Positions 52,715 to 62,246 of a stretch of DNA of 64,000 nt are shown here, in pieces. Under the pieces are notes generated by a model. That model was not told the origin of the DNA, made no database searches, and worked only from the letters and a program-made list of their open reading frames with translations. Position numbers and translations under genes: made by a program. The first letter of the stretch is position 1. Every line of letters begins with the position of its first letter. The stretch is from Natrinema pallidum DSM 3751 (lineage in GTDB: Archaea; Halobacteriota; Halobacteria; Halobacteriales; Natrialbaceae), in assembly GCF_000337615.1 (NCBI RefSeq), contig NZ_AOII01000067.1, positions 1 through 64,000 on the forward strand, written 5' to 3'.

Positions 52715-53941
52715 GTGATGCAACGACGAACGTATCTCGGCGCGGCCGCGGCGGTCGCGCTCGCCGGCTGTTCGAGCACCGAAGAGGCAGAGAACGAGAC
52801 CGCGGACGACGGGTCCGCCGAGGACGGAGCGGCGTCCGGCGACGGGGCTGAGGTCAACGCGTTCGACGACTTCGAGGACATCAGCGAGTGGAACGTTCCG
52901 ATCGGGACCCTCTCGGCGGACGCCGATCGATCGTACACCGGGTCCCAATCCGCGCGGCTCGAGTCGGGCGACGGGGACGATCAGGTCAGACTCGTTCGGG
53001 ATCTCGCAACGCCCCGCGATTTCTCGGGGACCCGTCCCGCACTGGCGCTGGCGACGGAGGAGCAGGCCGATATCGTCGTCCAGTTGCTCGACGAGGACGG
53101 CGACCGGATCGACTTCCGGCAGCGCATCCACACTGATACGCCGCTCGTACAGTGCAACTTCGGAATCGACACTATCGACGGCGACCCGGACTGGAGCGCC
53201 GTGAGCGAGGTTCAAATCATCCGCTGGACGGGCGAGGACGACAAAGGGGCGGTGTGGGTCGACGACCTCCGGTTCGTCGACGCGCCGGAGACCGGGCAGG
53301 TCATGCTCCAGTTCGACGGCGGCTACGAGACGGACTACACCCGCGCACTTCCGATTCTCGAGGAGTACGACTACCCGGCGGTATCGTTCCTCACGACGGG
53401 GCGAATCCGCGAGGCCGACAGCGACGAGGGCGAGCACCTCGTTCGCGATCAGGTGACGGCACTCGCCGATGCCGGCTGGACGATCGGGAGCCACTCGGCA
53501 CACGGGGCTGACCTCACCGACCTCTCGTCGGATCGCGACCCCGAAACGGAGGTCAGCGACGCCGTGGCGTGGCTCGAGGACGCGGGGTTCGAGTCGGGCG
53601 CGCGGTACTTCTCGTATCCGTACGGTCGGTACGACGAGGACACGCTCGAGGCCGTCACGGCGCACCACGACCTCGCGTTCGCCGGTCGCTACCCGTCCCA
53701 GGGGGCCGCCGTGAACCCGCACCTCTGTTCGCGGGTCACCGCTCCCGACGCCGACGAGGCGCGTTCGATACTCGACCTCACCGCCGACCGAGGCGGCATC
53801 ACGTCGCTCGCCTTCGGTAAACTCGACGACGACGCCGAGTCCGTGCTCGCGGAGACGGTCGCCTACCTCGCCGAGCTCGAATCGGCCGGCGAACTCGAGG
53901 TGATCCGCCCGTCGGATATCGAGGACACGGTCGGCCACTGA
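52715..53941 (+). CDS. Tat lipoprotein with NodB-like (polysaccharide deacetylase) domain
   Basis: A 408-residue protein exported by Tat (QRRTYLGAAAAVALAGC) with a lipobox LAGC that leaves a lipidated Cys. After an acidic spacer comes a beta-sandwich, carbohydrate-binding-like domain (about 48-190), then a NodB-type domain with MLQFDGGYETDY, IGSHSAHGADL and FSYPYGRYDEDTL. The usual TFDDG motif reads QFDGG and the second metal His is shifted, so deacetylase activity is uncertain. It probably acts on cell-surface glycans. GTG at 52715 or ATG at 52718 starts it. Confidence 0.85.
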   Translation: MMQRRTYLGAAAAVALAGCSSTEEAENETADDGSAEDGAASGDGAEVNAFDDFEDISEWNVPIGTLSADADRSYTGSQSARLESGDGDDQVRLVRDLATPRDFSGTRPALALATEEQADIVVQLLDEDGDRIDFRQRIHTDTPLVQCNFGIDTIDGDPDWSAVSEVQIIRWTGEDDKGAVWVDDLRFVDAPETGQVMLQFDGGYETDYTRALPILEEYDYPAVSFLTTGRIREADSDEGEHLVRDQVTALADAGWTIGSHSAHGADLTDLSSDRDPETEVSDAVAWLEDAGFESGARYFSYPYGRYDEDTLEAVTAHHDLAFAGRYPSQGAAVNPHLCSRVTAPDADEARSILDLTADRGGITSLAFGKLDDDAESVLAETVAYLAELESAGELEVIRPSDIEDTVGH

Positions 53942-54039
53942 CTGCCTCGTCCCGCCGCTCGAGCCGTCGCCGGCGCAGCGAACGCGGAAGTGTCGGGAGC
54001 GCGTCGTCGGGCACCCAGGGACGGTGTGTCCCGCCAATC

Positions 54040-56880
54040 TCAGTCCCAGAACGACTGCGTTCGGGCGTACTCCCGTTCCTTCGAGAGGATGTCGCGGTAG
54101 AACTCGGCTTCGTCCTCGCGGAGCTTGTTGATGATCTGGGCGGCGTTGTGGGGGCCGACCCCGCGGGCGGCCATGGCGATCACGGCCTGTTTCCCGTGGC
54201 TCTGTACGAGACTCGCCGCTCGGAACGCGCGTTCGGTCAGCTCCCGCTGCTCCGCGTCTTTTGCCTGGGACCTGACCGCCTGCACGACCTCGTCGGCCCA
54301 CGGGTTCAGCGAGGCGATCCGCGTCGAGCCACAGTCGGGACACTCGGGTTGGTCGGCCACTCGCTTGACCGTCGTTTTCACCTTCCACTCCGTGCAGTGA
54401 GTACACAGCAGGATGACGCGGTCGTTCCGAAGCCGCTCTTTGACCGTCTGGATGACGCTCGCATCGGCGTTTTCCGGCGCGAGCAGTTCTTTGCCGCCCG
54501 AGGACCGACCCCCCAGTCCGACCGGCGTCCGGCCACGGTGGGTCACCACCTCGAGCGCCTCCGATTGGACCCCCTCGAGTACCGCACTCGCGCGCTCGAT
54601 ATCGAGGTCCTCGTGGAACACTTCCCGGATCGCCTCCTCGTACATCGGCGTGTCCTCGAGCGCCGAGAGCAACCGATCGTTCGAGAGCCGGCCAGAGCCC
54701 TTCGCTTGCCAGCGCTTGAGTGCGCCGAACTTCGCGGACACCTGCGTCAGCCGGAACGCGAGGGCGTCGGAGTTCTTGAGCCCGAGTTCGACGATCGTCT
54801 CGACGTGGTCCGGATCGGTCTCCTCGAGCACCTCGATGACCTCGCTGGTCGCGATCGAGTGCGGGACCTCGAGTTCGATCCGGTAGGGATCGGTCTCGAG
54901 ACCAACCGAAGAACCGGCCCGCTGGCCCAGCAGCGCCGACAGCATCCGCCCGAGCGTCTCGTTGGCCGCGTGGCCGAAGGACGCGTTGAGGACGATCGTC
55001 CGCCCCTGTCGCTCGAGGACCAACCGCTCGGCCGTCGGCATCGGCGATTCGCCCTCGATCTGTCGCTCGAGTTGGGCGCAGGCCTCGGTCAGGGTGTACT
55101 CGTCGGCGGGATAGCGGCCCGCGAGTTCCCGACCGACCGCGGCGGCGTCGGCCCCGGCGGCCAACTGCGGCTCCGCAACGGCGCGAATCTCGCCGACCTC
55201 GCCCGCCACCGCGGCGGGAACGGGGATCTCCTGCCCGATCCAAGAGGGGACCTCGCCGGCGGGGTCTTCGATCGGGCTGACCTTGACTCGAGCCTCCTCG
55301 TCGTCGATCTCGGCGATCCGCCACATCTCGCCTCGCTGGATGAACACCGCGCCGGGCTGGGCGAAATTGACGACGAACCGCTCGTCTAAGGTTCCGATCT
55401 GGCCTCCCGAGGCGATGTCGTGGACCTCGTAGGTCTCCTCGTCGGGAATCATCGAGAGGTTCGCGTAGACGTACTGCCAGGTGCCGCCGGTGGTCTCGAT
55501 GCGGTCCTCGCCCTCGTCGAACCACAGGATGCGGTTGCGATCGAGTTCCCCGATGATCTCACGGATCGTCGCTTCGGGCACGTTCCGGAACGGATACGAC
55601 CGCGTGACGGTCTCGACGGCCTCGTCGACGGGGGTGTCCCCGCGGCTCTGGACGATCGCCGGCAACTGGTTGGCGACCACGTCCAGACTGCCCTCGTGGA
55701 TCGCCGCCGGCTCAACCTCGCCATCGCGGGCCCGGCGGGCGATCGATAGCGCCTCGAAGGTGTCGTCCGGCCGCGTCGTGACGATCGTCCCGCTCGAGAC
55801 CGCGTCCTGTCGGTGGCCCGCCCGCCCGATCCGCTGGAGGAGTCGCGTGACCTGCCGCGGGCTCTTGTACTGGATCACGTGATCGACCTGTCCGACATCG
55901 ATCCCGAGCTCCATCGAGGACGTACACAGCAGCCCGTCGATCTCGCCGGCCTTGAACCGGTCCTCGACGTCGATCCGGGCCTCCTTCGAGAGCGAGCCGT
56001 GGTGAACCCCGATCGGTAACTCGAGTTCCTTGAACCGCGAGCCCAGCGCCTCGGCAGTCTGTCTCGTGTTAACGAAAATCAGTGTCGACTCGTGCTCGGC
56101 GACCAGGTCACGGATCACTCGGACGTGGCTGGCCGTGTCCGCTTCGGTCAGCAGTTCCCCCGCCAACCGCTCGTCTTCGGCCGTGACCTCGGGTTCGCGC
56201 ACCGTCACGTCGACGTTGCTTCCGACGTCGATCTCGCGGATCTCACAGGGGCGGCCGCCCGTGAGGAACTGCCCGACTTCCGCCGGGTCGCCGACGGTCG
56301 CCGAGAGGCCGATCCGTTGGACCGGGCCGGCGAGGTCCCGGAGCCGCTCGAGGGCGATCGCCAACTGCGCGCCACGTTTCGAAGCGGCGAGTTCGTGGAC
56401 TTCGTCGATCACGACGTGAGAAACGTCCGCGAGCGCCTCCCGAAGGCGCTCGCCCGTCAGCATCGCCTGCACGGTCTCGGGCGTCGTGATCAACACGTCC
56501 GGCGGATCCTCGGCTTGCTTGCTCCGCTGGTAGTCCGTGGTGTCGCCGTGGCGGACATCGACCGCGAGGTCGAGGTACTCGCCCCACCACTCGAGGCGGT
56601 CGCGCATGTCGCGGTTCAGGGCCCGCAGCGGGGTGATATAGAGCGCGCCGAATCCCTCCGGCGGACCGTCGCCGGCAACCAGGTGATCGAAGACGGGCAA
56701 CATCGCCGTCTCGGTCTTGCCGCTCCCGGTGGGCGCGATCACCAGCGTGTTTTCGCCGGCCGACAGCGGCGGAATCGCCAGTCGTTGCGGTGCCGTCGGT
56801 CGGGAAAACCCGCGCTCGGAGAGCGCGCCACGAACCGTCGCTCCGAGGTGCGTAAACGCCGCGACATCCCCGTCAGTCAT
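54040..56880 (-). CDS. lhr: Lhr-type ATP-dependent helicase
   Basis: A 946-residue superfamily 2 helicase. Motifs: the Q-motif region RPTAPQRLAIPPLSAG, Walker A APTGSGKTE, TPLRALNRD, Walker B VIDEVHEL, LSATVGDP, and QRIGRAGH in the second RecA domain. The winged-helix and beta-domain Lhr core follows. Near the C-terminus a zinc site has C826, C829, C847 and C850 (CTHC, CPDC), and a helix-hairpin-helix-like end reads GVGPHNAAQIINKL. Archaeal Lhr proteins unwind DNA forks and hybrids in repair. It is a single gene. Confidence 0.94.
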   Translation of the reverse strand: MTDGDVAAFTHLGATVRGALSERGFSRPTAPQRLAIPPLSAGENTLVIAPTGSGKTETAMLPVFDHLVAGDGPPEGFGALYITPLRALNRDMRDRLEWWGEYLDLAVDVRHGDTTDYQRSKQAEDPPDVLITTPETVQAMLTGERLREALADVSHVVIDEVHELAASKRGAQLAIALERLRDLAGPVQRIGLSATVGDPAEVGQFLTGGRPCEIREIDVGSNVDVTVREPEVTAEDERLAGELLTEADTASHVRVIRDLVAEHESTLIFVNTRQTAEALGSRFKELELPIGVHHGSLSKEARIDVEDRFKAGEIDGLLCTSSMELGIDVGQVDHVIQYKSPRQVTRLLQRIGRAGHRQDAVSSGTIVTTRPDDTFEALSIARRARDGEVEPAAIHEGSLDVVANQLPAIVQSRGDTPVDEAVETVTRSYPFRNVPEATIREIIGELDRNRILWFDEGEDRIETTGGTWQYVYANLSMIPDEETYEVHDIASGGQIGTLDERFVVNFAQPGAVFIQRGEMWRIAEIDDEEARVKVSPIEDPAGEVPSWIGQEIPVPAAVAGEVGEIRAVAEPQLAAGADAAAVGRELAGRYPADEYTLTEACAQLERQIEGESPMPTAERLVLERQGRTIVLNASFGHAANETLGRMLSALLGQRAGSSVGLETDPYRIELEVPHSIATSEVIEVLEETDPDHVETIVELGLKNSDALAFRLTQVSAKFGALKRWQAKGSGRLSNDRLLSALEDTPMYEEAIREVFHEDLDIERASAVLEGVQSEALEVVTHRGRTPVGLGGRSSGGKELLAPENADASVIQTVKERLRNDRVILLCTHCTEWKVKTTVKRVADQPECPDCGSTRIASLNPWADEVVQAVRSQAKDAEQRELTERAFRAASLVQSHGKQAVIAMAARGVGPHNAAQIINKLREDEAEFYRDILSKEREYARTQSFWD

Positions 56881-56988
56881 CGGAACGCGCTAGGCACGAC
56901 CGGCGGATAAGCGCCACGTTTCCGGCATCTCGAGGGCCTCACTCGAGTCGGAACCGGATTCCGACGACCGCTGTCGCGTCCGGCGGCG

Positions 56989-57414
56989 TCACTCCTCGGA
57001 CTCGGCGTCGTCGTCGGCGTCCACGTCGCCGGTGGGCTCGACATCGGGAGCGGTCTCCGAGGTCCCGCTTTCGGGACCGTCGATCGTGATGTCCGTGAGA
57101 TCGTCGGAAACGGTAGCCCCGGCTCGATTCCGGAGGGTGTCGATCGATCGCTCGTCCGGTACGGTGTCGGTGGCTCGGTCCCGGAGTGCAGCGGGGACGG
57201 TGCCCTCCATCTCGTCCCGCACGTCGGCGACCGACTGGACGGGCACGTCGTCCCGCGGTCCCAGGACTCGTAAGACGGCGTAGGTGAACGCGAGCAGCCC
57301 GACCGCCGTGAGGAGATGGCCGCCGAGACGCCGCCAGGACGGAGCGGCAGCCGTCGATTTCGGTCCGGACGCCGCGTTCAACCGCTCGTCGGCGGGTGTT
57401 CGAGGTCGCATCAT
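56989..57414 (-). CDS. Small anchored acidic protein
   Basis: A 141-residue protein. A basic N-terminus precedes one hydrophobic segment (LLTAVGLLAFTYAVLRVLG, about 34-52), then an acidic domain with VRDEMEGTVPAALRDRATDT and a Glu/Asp-rich tail. Tandem ATG codons at 57414 and 57411 are possible starts. No known domain is recognised; it lies between the helicase and an ABC exporter on the same strand. Confidence 0.6.
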   Translation of the reverse strand: MMRPRTPADERLNAASGPKSTAAAPSWRRLGGHLLTAVGLLAFTYAVLRVLGPRDDVPVQSVADVRDEMEGTVPAALRDRATDTVPDERSIDTLRNRAGATVSDDLTDITIDGPESGTSETAPDVEPTGDVDADDDAESEE

Positions 57415-57497
57415 GACACGTACGGGCCCGGCGGGCAAGTGGGTTCCGGGTGCGAAAGTCGACACCGGTCACGGCCCCCGAGGCGACCGGCTCGCAG

Positions 57498-58727
57498 TCA
57501 GGCCTCGAGATGGTCGATCCGGGCGTAGCGGCCCGCTCGCCAGCCGGCGACGATCGCGACGACCGTGCCGACGACGAGCGCCAGCGCGAAGCCGCTGAGA
57601 TAGACCTCGAGCGGCGTCTGCAGGAGGTTCTCGAAACCGAGGACCGACGCCGAGAACCGGTTCAGTCCGAGCACGGCAAGCGGCGTCGCCGCGAGACCGA
57701 CGATCCCGCCGACCAAGCCGATGACGAGCCCCTGTGCGCCGATCGTGCCGGCGAGGACGCGTCGAGACAGGCCGATCGCCCGGAGCGCCGCGAGTTGCTC
57801 GCGTTGCTGGTGGGCCACGAGCGCGAACAGGTTCGCCGTCAGGACGACGCCGCCGACGACGGCGAGCCCGACCAGCGTCGCGCCGCTCGCAAGGACGACC
57901 GTCCGCTCTTCGATCATCGACGCGACCTGTTCGTCGCTAGTTCGTACGTCGTACTCGGGGTACGCCTCGCTGAGGTCGCTCGCGACGGCGTCCCGGTCGG
58001 CATCGTCCGCCACGTCCACAGTGATGAACGTCGCTCGGTCGGTTCCCGACGTGCCGGCGATCGCCTGTAAGTCACCCAGCGGCATCGTCACCGTCGGCGA
58101 ACTCAGATACCGCGAATAGTAGTCCGCGGTCCCGACGACGGTGAACTCGTGGGCCGCGGCCGTTTGTCTGCTCGTCCCGACGGCGATCGTCTCCCCGACG
58201 GAGACGTTCATCGCGTCGGCGACGCGCGGGTCGATCACGATCTCGTTGGTCGTCGGCTCGTCGGGCGGGGGACCGGCGGCAGCCTCCTCGTCGACAGCGA
58301 ACCCGCTCCCCGCCCGGAAATCGAACCCCTCGTGGGTTTTCTGGACCCCGACTGCGGGCCTGCGTTCCAGTTCCGAGGCGTTCGGTCCGACGTAGACATC
58401 GTACATCGCGATCGGAGACGCGGTCCGAACGTCATCCCGGGCGGTCATTTCGGCGGCCATCCCGTGGGCTCCCACAAGCGGGTTCTCGGTCCCGCTGGCG
58501 GCCGGATCGACCGGATCGCTCGAGACCCAGATGTCCCTGTTGGCCCGGTCCAGTCCCTTCTCGCCCTTTTCCACGACGCCGACGCCGAGGCTCGCCAGGA
58601 CCGTCACCGAGAGCACGGCCAGCGTGACGGCGAGAACGGTCAGCGCCGTTCGACCGGGCGACCGCCGAAGCTGTGCGATCGCGAGCCCGACGACGGCGCG
58701 CGTTCTGACGATCGCGCGTCGCAGCAT
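57498..58727 (-). CDS. ABC transporter permease (FtsX/MacB type), second subunit
   Basis: A 409-residue membrane protein. One N-terminal helix (TALTVLAVTLAVLSVTVLAS), a large outer domain (about 50-270), and three C-terminal helices with the FtsX signature QQREQLAALRAIGLSRRVLA identify a MacB-like permease. Its start overlaps the stop of the other permease gene by one base. With that gene and the ATPase it forms a three-gene export or lipoprotein-processing system. Confidence 0.9.
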   Translation of the reverse strand: MLRRAIVRTRAVVGLAIAQLRRSPGRTALTVLAVTLAVLSVTVLASLGVGVVEKGEKGLDRANRDIWVSSDPVDPAASGTENPLVGAHGMAAEMTARDDVRTASPIAMYDVYVGPNASELERRPAVGVQKTHEGFDFRAGSGFAVDEEAAAGPPPDEPTTNEIVIDPRVADAMNVSVGETIAVGTSRQTAAAHEFTVVGTADYYSRYLSSPTVTMPLGDLQAIAGTSGTDRATFITVDVADDADRDAVASDLSEAYPEYDVRTSDEQVASMIEERTVVLASGATLVGLAVVGGVVLTANLFALVAHQQREQLAALRAIGLSRRVLAGTIGAQGLVIGLVGGIVGLAATPLAVLGLNRFSASVLGFENLLQTPLEVYLSGFALALVVGTVVAIVAGWRAGRYARIDHLEA

Positions 58728-60010
58728 TATCGAGCCACCTCCTCGAGAACGGCCGTCCGCGCGGCCACAGCCAGCGGGTAGGGAACGGCGACCAGCCCCG
58801 CGACGAGCGCGACGCCGATCGCGTACGGGACGAACACCGGATGGAAGTGAGCGACCGTCCCCGGCGCGACGGTCGCACCGGCGACGGCGTTGACGGCAAC
58901 GATGCCCGCCGCGCCGAGGCCGATGCCGACGATCGAACCCACCACCGTCGTGATCCCCGTCGACACCGCGACGACGGCGAGCCGGCTGCGGGTCGGGAAG
59001 CCGACCGACTCGAGGACCGCGAGGGTGCGCCGATCCTCGTCGACGGTCATTCCCATAGTCGTCGCGACGAACGACGCACAGACGGTCACGCCGACCAGCA
59101 GCGCGATCACGCTCGTCGCGAACGCCAGCCCGTCCTCGAACAGCGTCGACGGATCGGTGCCGCCGGCTACCTCGACCGCCGCAGCGGGGTAGGCGTCGGT
59201 GGCGGCCGACCGCGCCGCGTCGGCCTCGCCCCAGAGCAGCAGCCGATCGGCGAGTTCCCCGGTCTCCGCGCCCGAGAACGACTGGAGTTCGCTCAGGTGA
59301 ACCAGTGCGATCGGCGCACCGCTACCGCCCGCCCCCCCGTCCGCGACGGCCGTCACCGTCACCGAGGGCGTCCCCCCACCGGCTCGCTCCGCCCCGCCCA
59401 TCGAGACGGACAACTCGTCGCCCGCGGTGGCGTCGAGTCGCTCCGCGGCAGTCGGTGAGAGGACGAGCTCCCGATTCCGCGGTCCGTCGTAGCTCCCGTT
59501 GGCATAATGCGGGTCACCGGGCTCGAGAGCCGTGGTCGGCAGCCCCGCGACGGTTCGGGACTCCCCGTCCGGTACGAAGCCGATCAGTCGAACAGTTCGT
59601 GGGTCGCCGTCCGTCGACTCGAGTCGCGCCGTCTCGACTAACACCGGCGAGGCGTGCTCGACGCCGTCTCGCGAGCGGATCGCCGCGGCTCGCTCGTTGG
59701 TCGCGCCGAGTCGCGGCCCCTCGACGCCGTCGACCGACGACAGCGTCCCGCTCTCCTCGGGCGTGATCCGGACGTCCGCGTCGTCCGCGGTCGCCATGCC
59801 GCCGTCAGCGAGCGCCAGCGCGACGCCCGTCACGACGACCAGAAACGCGATCGTCAGCGCGACGGCAGCGACCGTCGACGTGATCCGGCCCCTCGTCGTT
59901 CGTGTCGCACGTCGCCACCATCTCGAGAGCGTCAGCCCGATGACCCCTCGCCAGCGCGTCCGACGCCGCGGCTCTGCGTCCACGGGAGGGTCCGCGGCCT
60001 CATCGGACAT
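58727..60010 (-). CDS. ABC transporter permease (FtsX/MacB type), first subunit
   Basis: A 427-residue membrane protein with the same layout as its neighbour: one helix (ITSTVAAVALTIAFLVVVTG), a large outer domain, then three helices with VDEDRRTLAVLESVGFPTRS, the FtsX-domain motif. The ATG at 60010 (MSDEAADPPVD) is chosen; it overlaps the ATPase stop by 11 bases. The two permeases probably form a heterodimer. Confidence 0.9.
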   Translation of the reverse strand: MSDEAADPPVDAEPRRRTRWRGVIGLTLSRWWRRATRTTRGRITSTVAAVALTIAFLVVVTGVALALADGGMATADDADVRITPEESGTLSSVDGVEGPRLGATNERAAAIRSRDGVEHASPVLVETARLESTDGDPRTVRLIGFVPDGESRTVAGLPTTALEPGDPHYANGSYDGPRNRELVLSPTAAERLDATAGDELSVSMGGAERAGGGTPSVTVTAVADGGAGGSGAPIALVHLSELQSFSGAETGELADRLLLWGEADAARSAATDAYPAAAVEVAGGTDPSTLFEDGLAFATSVIALLVGVTVCASFVATTMGMTVDEDRRTLAVLESVGFPTRSRLAVVAVSTGITTVVGSIVGIGLGAAGIVAVNAVAGATVAPGTVAHFHPVFVPYAIGVALVAGLVAVPYPLAVAARTAVLEEVAR

Positions 60011-60776
60011 CGTCCACCCGTCCGTCACACAGGGTGACGACCCGATCCGCGACCGCGAGCGTGGCCTCGTCGTGTGAGGCGACCAGCACCGCCCGCTCGC
60101 GTCCGACATCGGTCAGCAACTCGAGGACATCCTGGCCCGTCGCCGTATCGAGTTCGCCCGTCGGCTCGTCGGCGACGATCACGTCCGGGTCCGTCGACAG
60201 CGCCCGCGCGATCGCGACGCGCTGGCGCTCGCCGCCGCTGAGTTCGCTCGGGAGATGGGTCGTTCGGTCGCCGAGCCCGACCGCCTCGAGCAACGTTGTC
60301 GCACGGTCCCGGCGGGCGGCCCGCGGAACGCCCGACTGGACGAGCGGCAACGCGACGTTCGCGCGAGCGGAGAGCGACGGGAGAAGGTGGAATCGCTGAA
60401 ACACGATGCCGACATGGCGTCGCCGCAACCGCGTTCGCTCCGCGTCGGACAGCGCCGCGATGTCGGTTCCCCGAAGCTCGACGCTGCCCGCCGTCGGGAC
60501 CAACAGCCCCGCGACCGCGTGTAACACCGTCGACTTCCCGCTCCCGCTCGGCCCCTCGAGTCCGACGATCGACCCGGTCGGGACGTCGAGGGCGACGTCA
60601 CGGAGTGCGGTCACCGTCCGCTCGTCGCCCGAGCGAAACCGGCCGCCAGTCGACCCGTACTCGTGGGTGACTCCCTCGAGGCGGACGGCCGTCGCCGATT
60701 CGCGTTCGTCCGCCCGATCCCTCGCCGACGATCGCGAACCGCGTACTGATTGCTTGGACATTCGCAACGATCTCAC
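60000..60776 (-). CDS. ABC transporter ATP-binding protein (MacB/LolD type)
   Basis: A 258-residue ATPase. Walker A is GPSGSGKST, the signature LSGGERQRVAIARAL, Walker B VIVADEPTGELD, and the switch His lies in VLVASHDEAT. LRDVALDVPTGSIVGLEG and RRRHVGIVFQRFHLLPSLSA are typical of the LolD/MacB subfamily. ATG at 60761 (MSKQSVRGSRS) is an alternative start. It is the first gene of the three-gene operon. Confidence 0.93.
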   Translation of the reverse strand: MRSLRMSKQSVRGSRSSARDRADERESATAVRLEGVTHEYGSTGGRFRSGDERTVTALRDVALDVPTGSIVGLEGPSGSGKSTVLHAVAGLLVPTAGSVELRGTDIAALSDAERTRLRRRHVGIVFQRFHLLPSLSARANVALPLVQSGVPRAARRDRATTLLEAVGLGDRTTHLPSELSGGERQRVAIARALSTDPDVIVADEPTGELDTATGQDVLELLTDVGRERAVLVASHDEATLAVADRVVTLCDGRVDDVR

Positions 60777-60824
60777 TCCCAGCGGACGAGCCGGCGGCTC
60801 ATTGTTTCGACCCGGTTACCCCTG

Positions 60825-61295
60825 TCAGACGGGCGCTACAGACCGTTGCCTGGAGACAACGGACTCGAGACCACGCGCGTGCAGGGGCTGTCCGGTCCGT
60901 TGGGTGCCGACGCGGGTCCGGACGCCGTCGACCTCGCCGACCTGATTCTCCCACGGGAGCTGCAACCGCTCGCCGCTCTCCCAGTGACGCATGTTCGGGA
61001 ACCGCGGGCCGATGTTGTACGACGCTTTCCGTTCACCGCGGCCACGACCCTTGATATCCCACTCGTACAGGCGTTCGGCGTTGATACCGTCGGACAGCCG
61101 CGGCGCGAACCCCGACTTGCTGTAGCTCACCTCGAGGTGCCAGGGCTCGCCGTCGATCTCGGTCGTGATCTCGAGGTAACCCTCGAAGGGCGGTCCGAGC
61201 ATGATCGACGAGAGCGCGTCGTAGGGGCCGCGGCCCCAGTCGGGCCACTTCCATCGGCCGTCGATCTCGTGCGGCGTCGTCTCGACCTGCGACAC
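60825..61295 (-). CDS. Conserved haloarchaeal protein, function unknown
   Basis: A 156-residue protein rich in Trp, Arg and Gly. It reads WKWPDWGRGPYDALSSIMLG and YLEITTEIDGEPWHLEVSYS, then NIGPRFPNMRHWESGERLQL. It has the look of genes carried by haloarchaeal proviruses and integrated elements, but I cannot name a function. It begins two bases after the next zinc-site gene ends, so both are one operon. Confidence 0.62.
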   Translation of the reverse strand: MSQVETTPHEIDGRWKWPDWGRGPYDALSSIMLGPPFEGYLEITTEIDGEPWHLEVSYSKSGFAPRLSDGINAERLYEWDIKGRGRGERKASYNIGPRFPNMRHWESGERLQLPWENQVGEVDGVRTRVGTQRTGQPLHARGLESVVSRQRSVAPV

Positions 61296-61297
61296 CG

Positions 61298-61594
61298 CTA
61301 CTCACCTCGCTCGCGTTCGCTCTCGAGTAGGCCGGTCAGGACCGCGACGGGGTTCCACCATGTCGCACTCTGACAGCCGTAGCAGACGTGCTTGAACGAC
61401 GTGCAGTCCGTCGCCTCAAGGACCGATGGATCGGTCTGCGGATCGACTTCCATCTCCACGAGCGTCGCGCGCTTGACGCGCGTCCGCCCGCAGCCGACGC
61501 AGACCGCATCGACCGGGATACCGGTCCGGCCAGCTGTCGAACTCGCCAACTCGGCCTCGAGGTCGCGGTCGTCCCGATCGGCGTCGACGCCCAC
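61298..61594 (-). CDS. Small zinc-site protein, function unknown
   Basis: A 98-residue protein. Two Cys pairs, CVGCG and CYGC (with an extra Cys in TDCTSF), frame a likely zinc ribbon between about residues 32 and 75, followed by TWWNPVAVLTGLLE. It is translationally linked to the gene downstream. Together they probably belong to a decayed or resident mobile element next to tRNA-Tyr; that is inference. Confidence 0.62.
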   Translation of the reverse strand: MGVDADRDDRDLEAELASSTAGRTGIPVDAVCVGCGRTRVKRATLVEMEVDPQTDPSVLEATDCTSFKHVCYGCQSATWWNPVAVLTGLLESERERGE

Positions 61595-61636
61595 CGCGGA
61601 CCACCCCGATTTTCGAAGGCCCGGACGAACGGACCG

Positions 61637-61876
61637 TTAGACATCGGGCTCATTTCCGTGACGGCCGAGCGCTGTTTCCGGATCCGGAATCGAAACGGGC
61701 TGACCGGCAGCGGAGCCGCGGCTTATCCGGGCGTACGAGTCACACGAACCGCAGCGGTGCGCGCGATCGTCGTCGTCACCGAAAACGCGCCGGAATCGGT
61801 CACTGACATGGGCTCCGCAGTGCAGACACGTCGAGTGGTCGACCGATGGACCCAGCGTGACCGTCACGCTGACCAC
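61637..61876 (-). CDS. DUF7563-like zinc-finger protein
   Basis: A 79-residue protein with the haloarchaeal pattern CLHCGAHVSDRFRRVFGDDD and then CGSCDSYARISRGSAAG, two Cys pairs forming one zinc site. This matches the DUF7563 group, often found in several copies per haloarchaeal genome and on proviruses. Function unknown; DNA or RNA binding is likely. Confidence 0.75.
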   Translation of the reverse strand: MVSVTVTLGPSVDHSTCLHCGAHVSDRFRRVFGDDDDRAHRCGSCDSYARISRGSAAGQPVSIPDPETALGRHGNEPDV

Positions 61877-62044
61877 CCCGTCGATCGACTACAAAATTCG
61901 CCCGCAGGCGTCCACCCGGCACTGGAACCAAGTTCCACTCCGGATTTGGCCCCCGAGATCTGAAACGCGAAACCGCCAGTAAAGCCTCTCGGAGTGACGA
62001 AAACGACGTTATCCGGTTTGACTACGCTTCGGCGAGAATCCGAG

Positions 62045-62118
62045 TCCGCCCTCCCCGATTTGAACGGGGGGCAAGTCGATCTACAGTCGACTGCTCTACC
62101 AGTCTGAGCTAAGGGCGG
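62045..62118 (-). tRNA. tRNA-Tyr (anticodon GTA)
   Basis: The minus strand folds fully: the acceptor CCGCCCT pairs with AGGGCGG before discriminator A. The anticodon stem GTCGA/TCGAC holds the loop CTGTAGA (U33-GUA), and the T loop is GTTCAAAT. A C1-G72 pair is the archaeal Tyr identity element. No intron is present. Its 3' end faces the three small zinc-site and unknown genes at 60.8-61.9 kb. Confidence 0.94.
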
Positions 62119-62246
62119 GCGCACTCAAACGTAGCCGCCGTGGTACACATAAGGGTTATTATTCGGGACGAGGTGGAACGTGTCAGCGACCGTGATCAGC
62201 AGCATGATTGATATAGCAGGCGTGATAACACGGGAGCAACTCGCCA

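Noticed and set aside
52469-55525. A minus-strand open frame of about 1000 codons across the lipoprotein and helicase genes
   Set aside because: It is Arg/Gly-rich with no motif and overlaps two clear genes in other frames. GC-rich halophile DNA gives such shadow frames.
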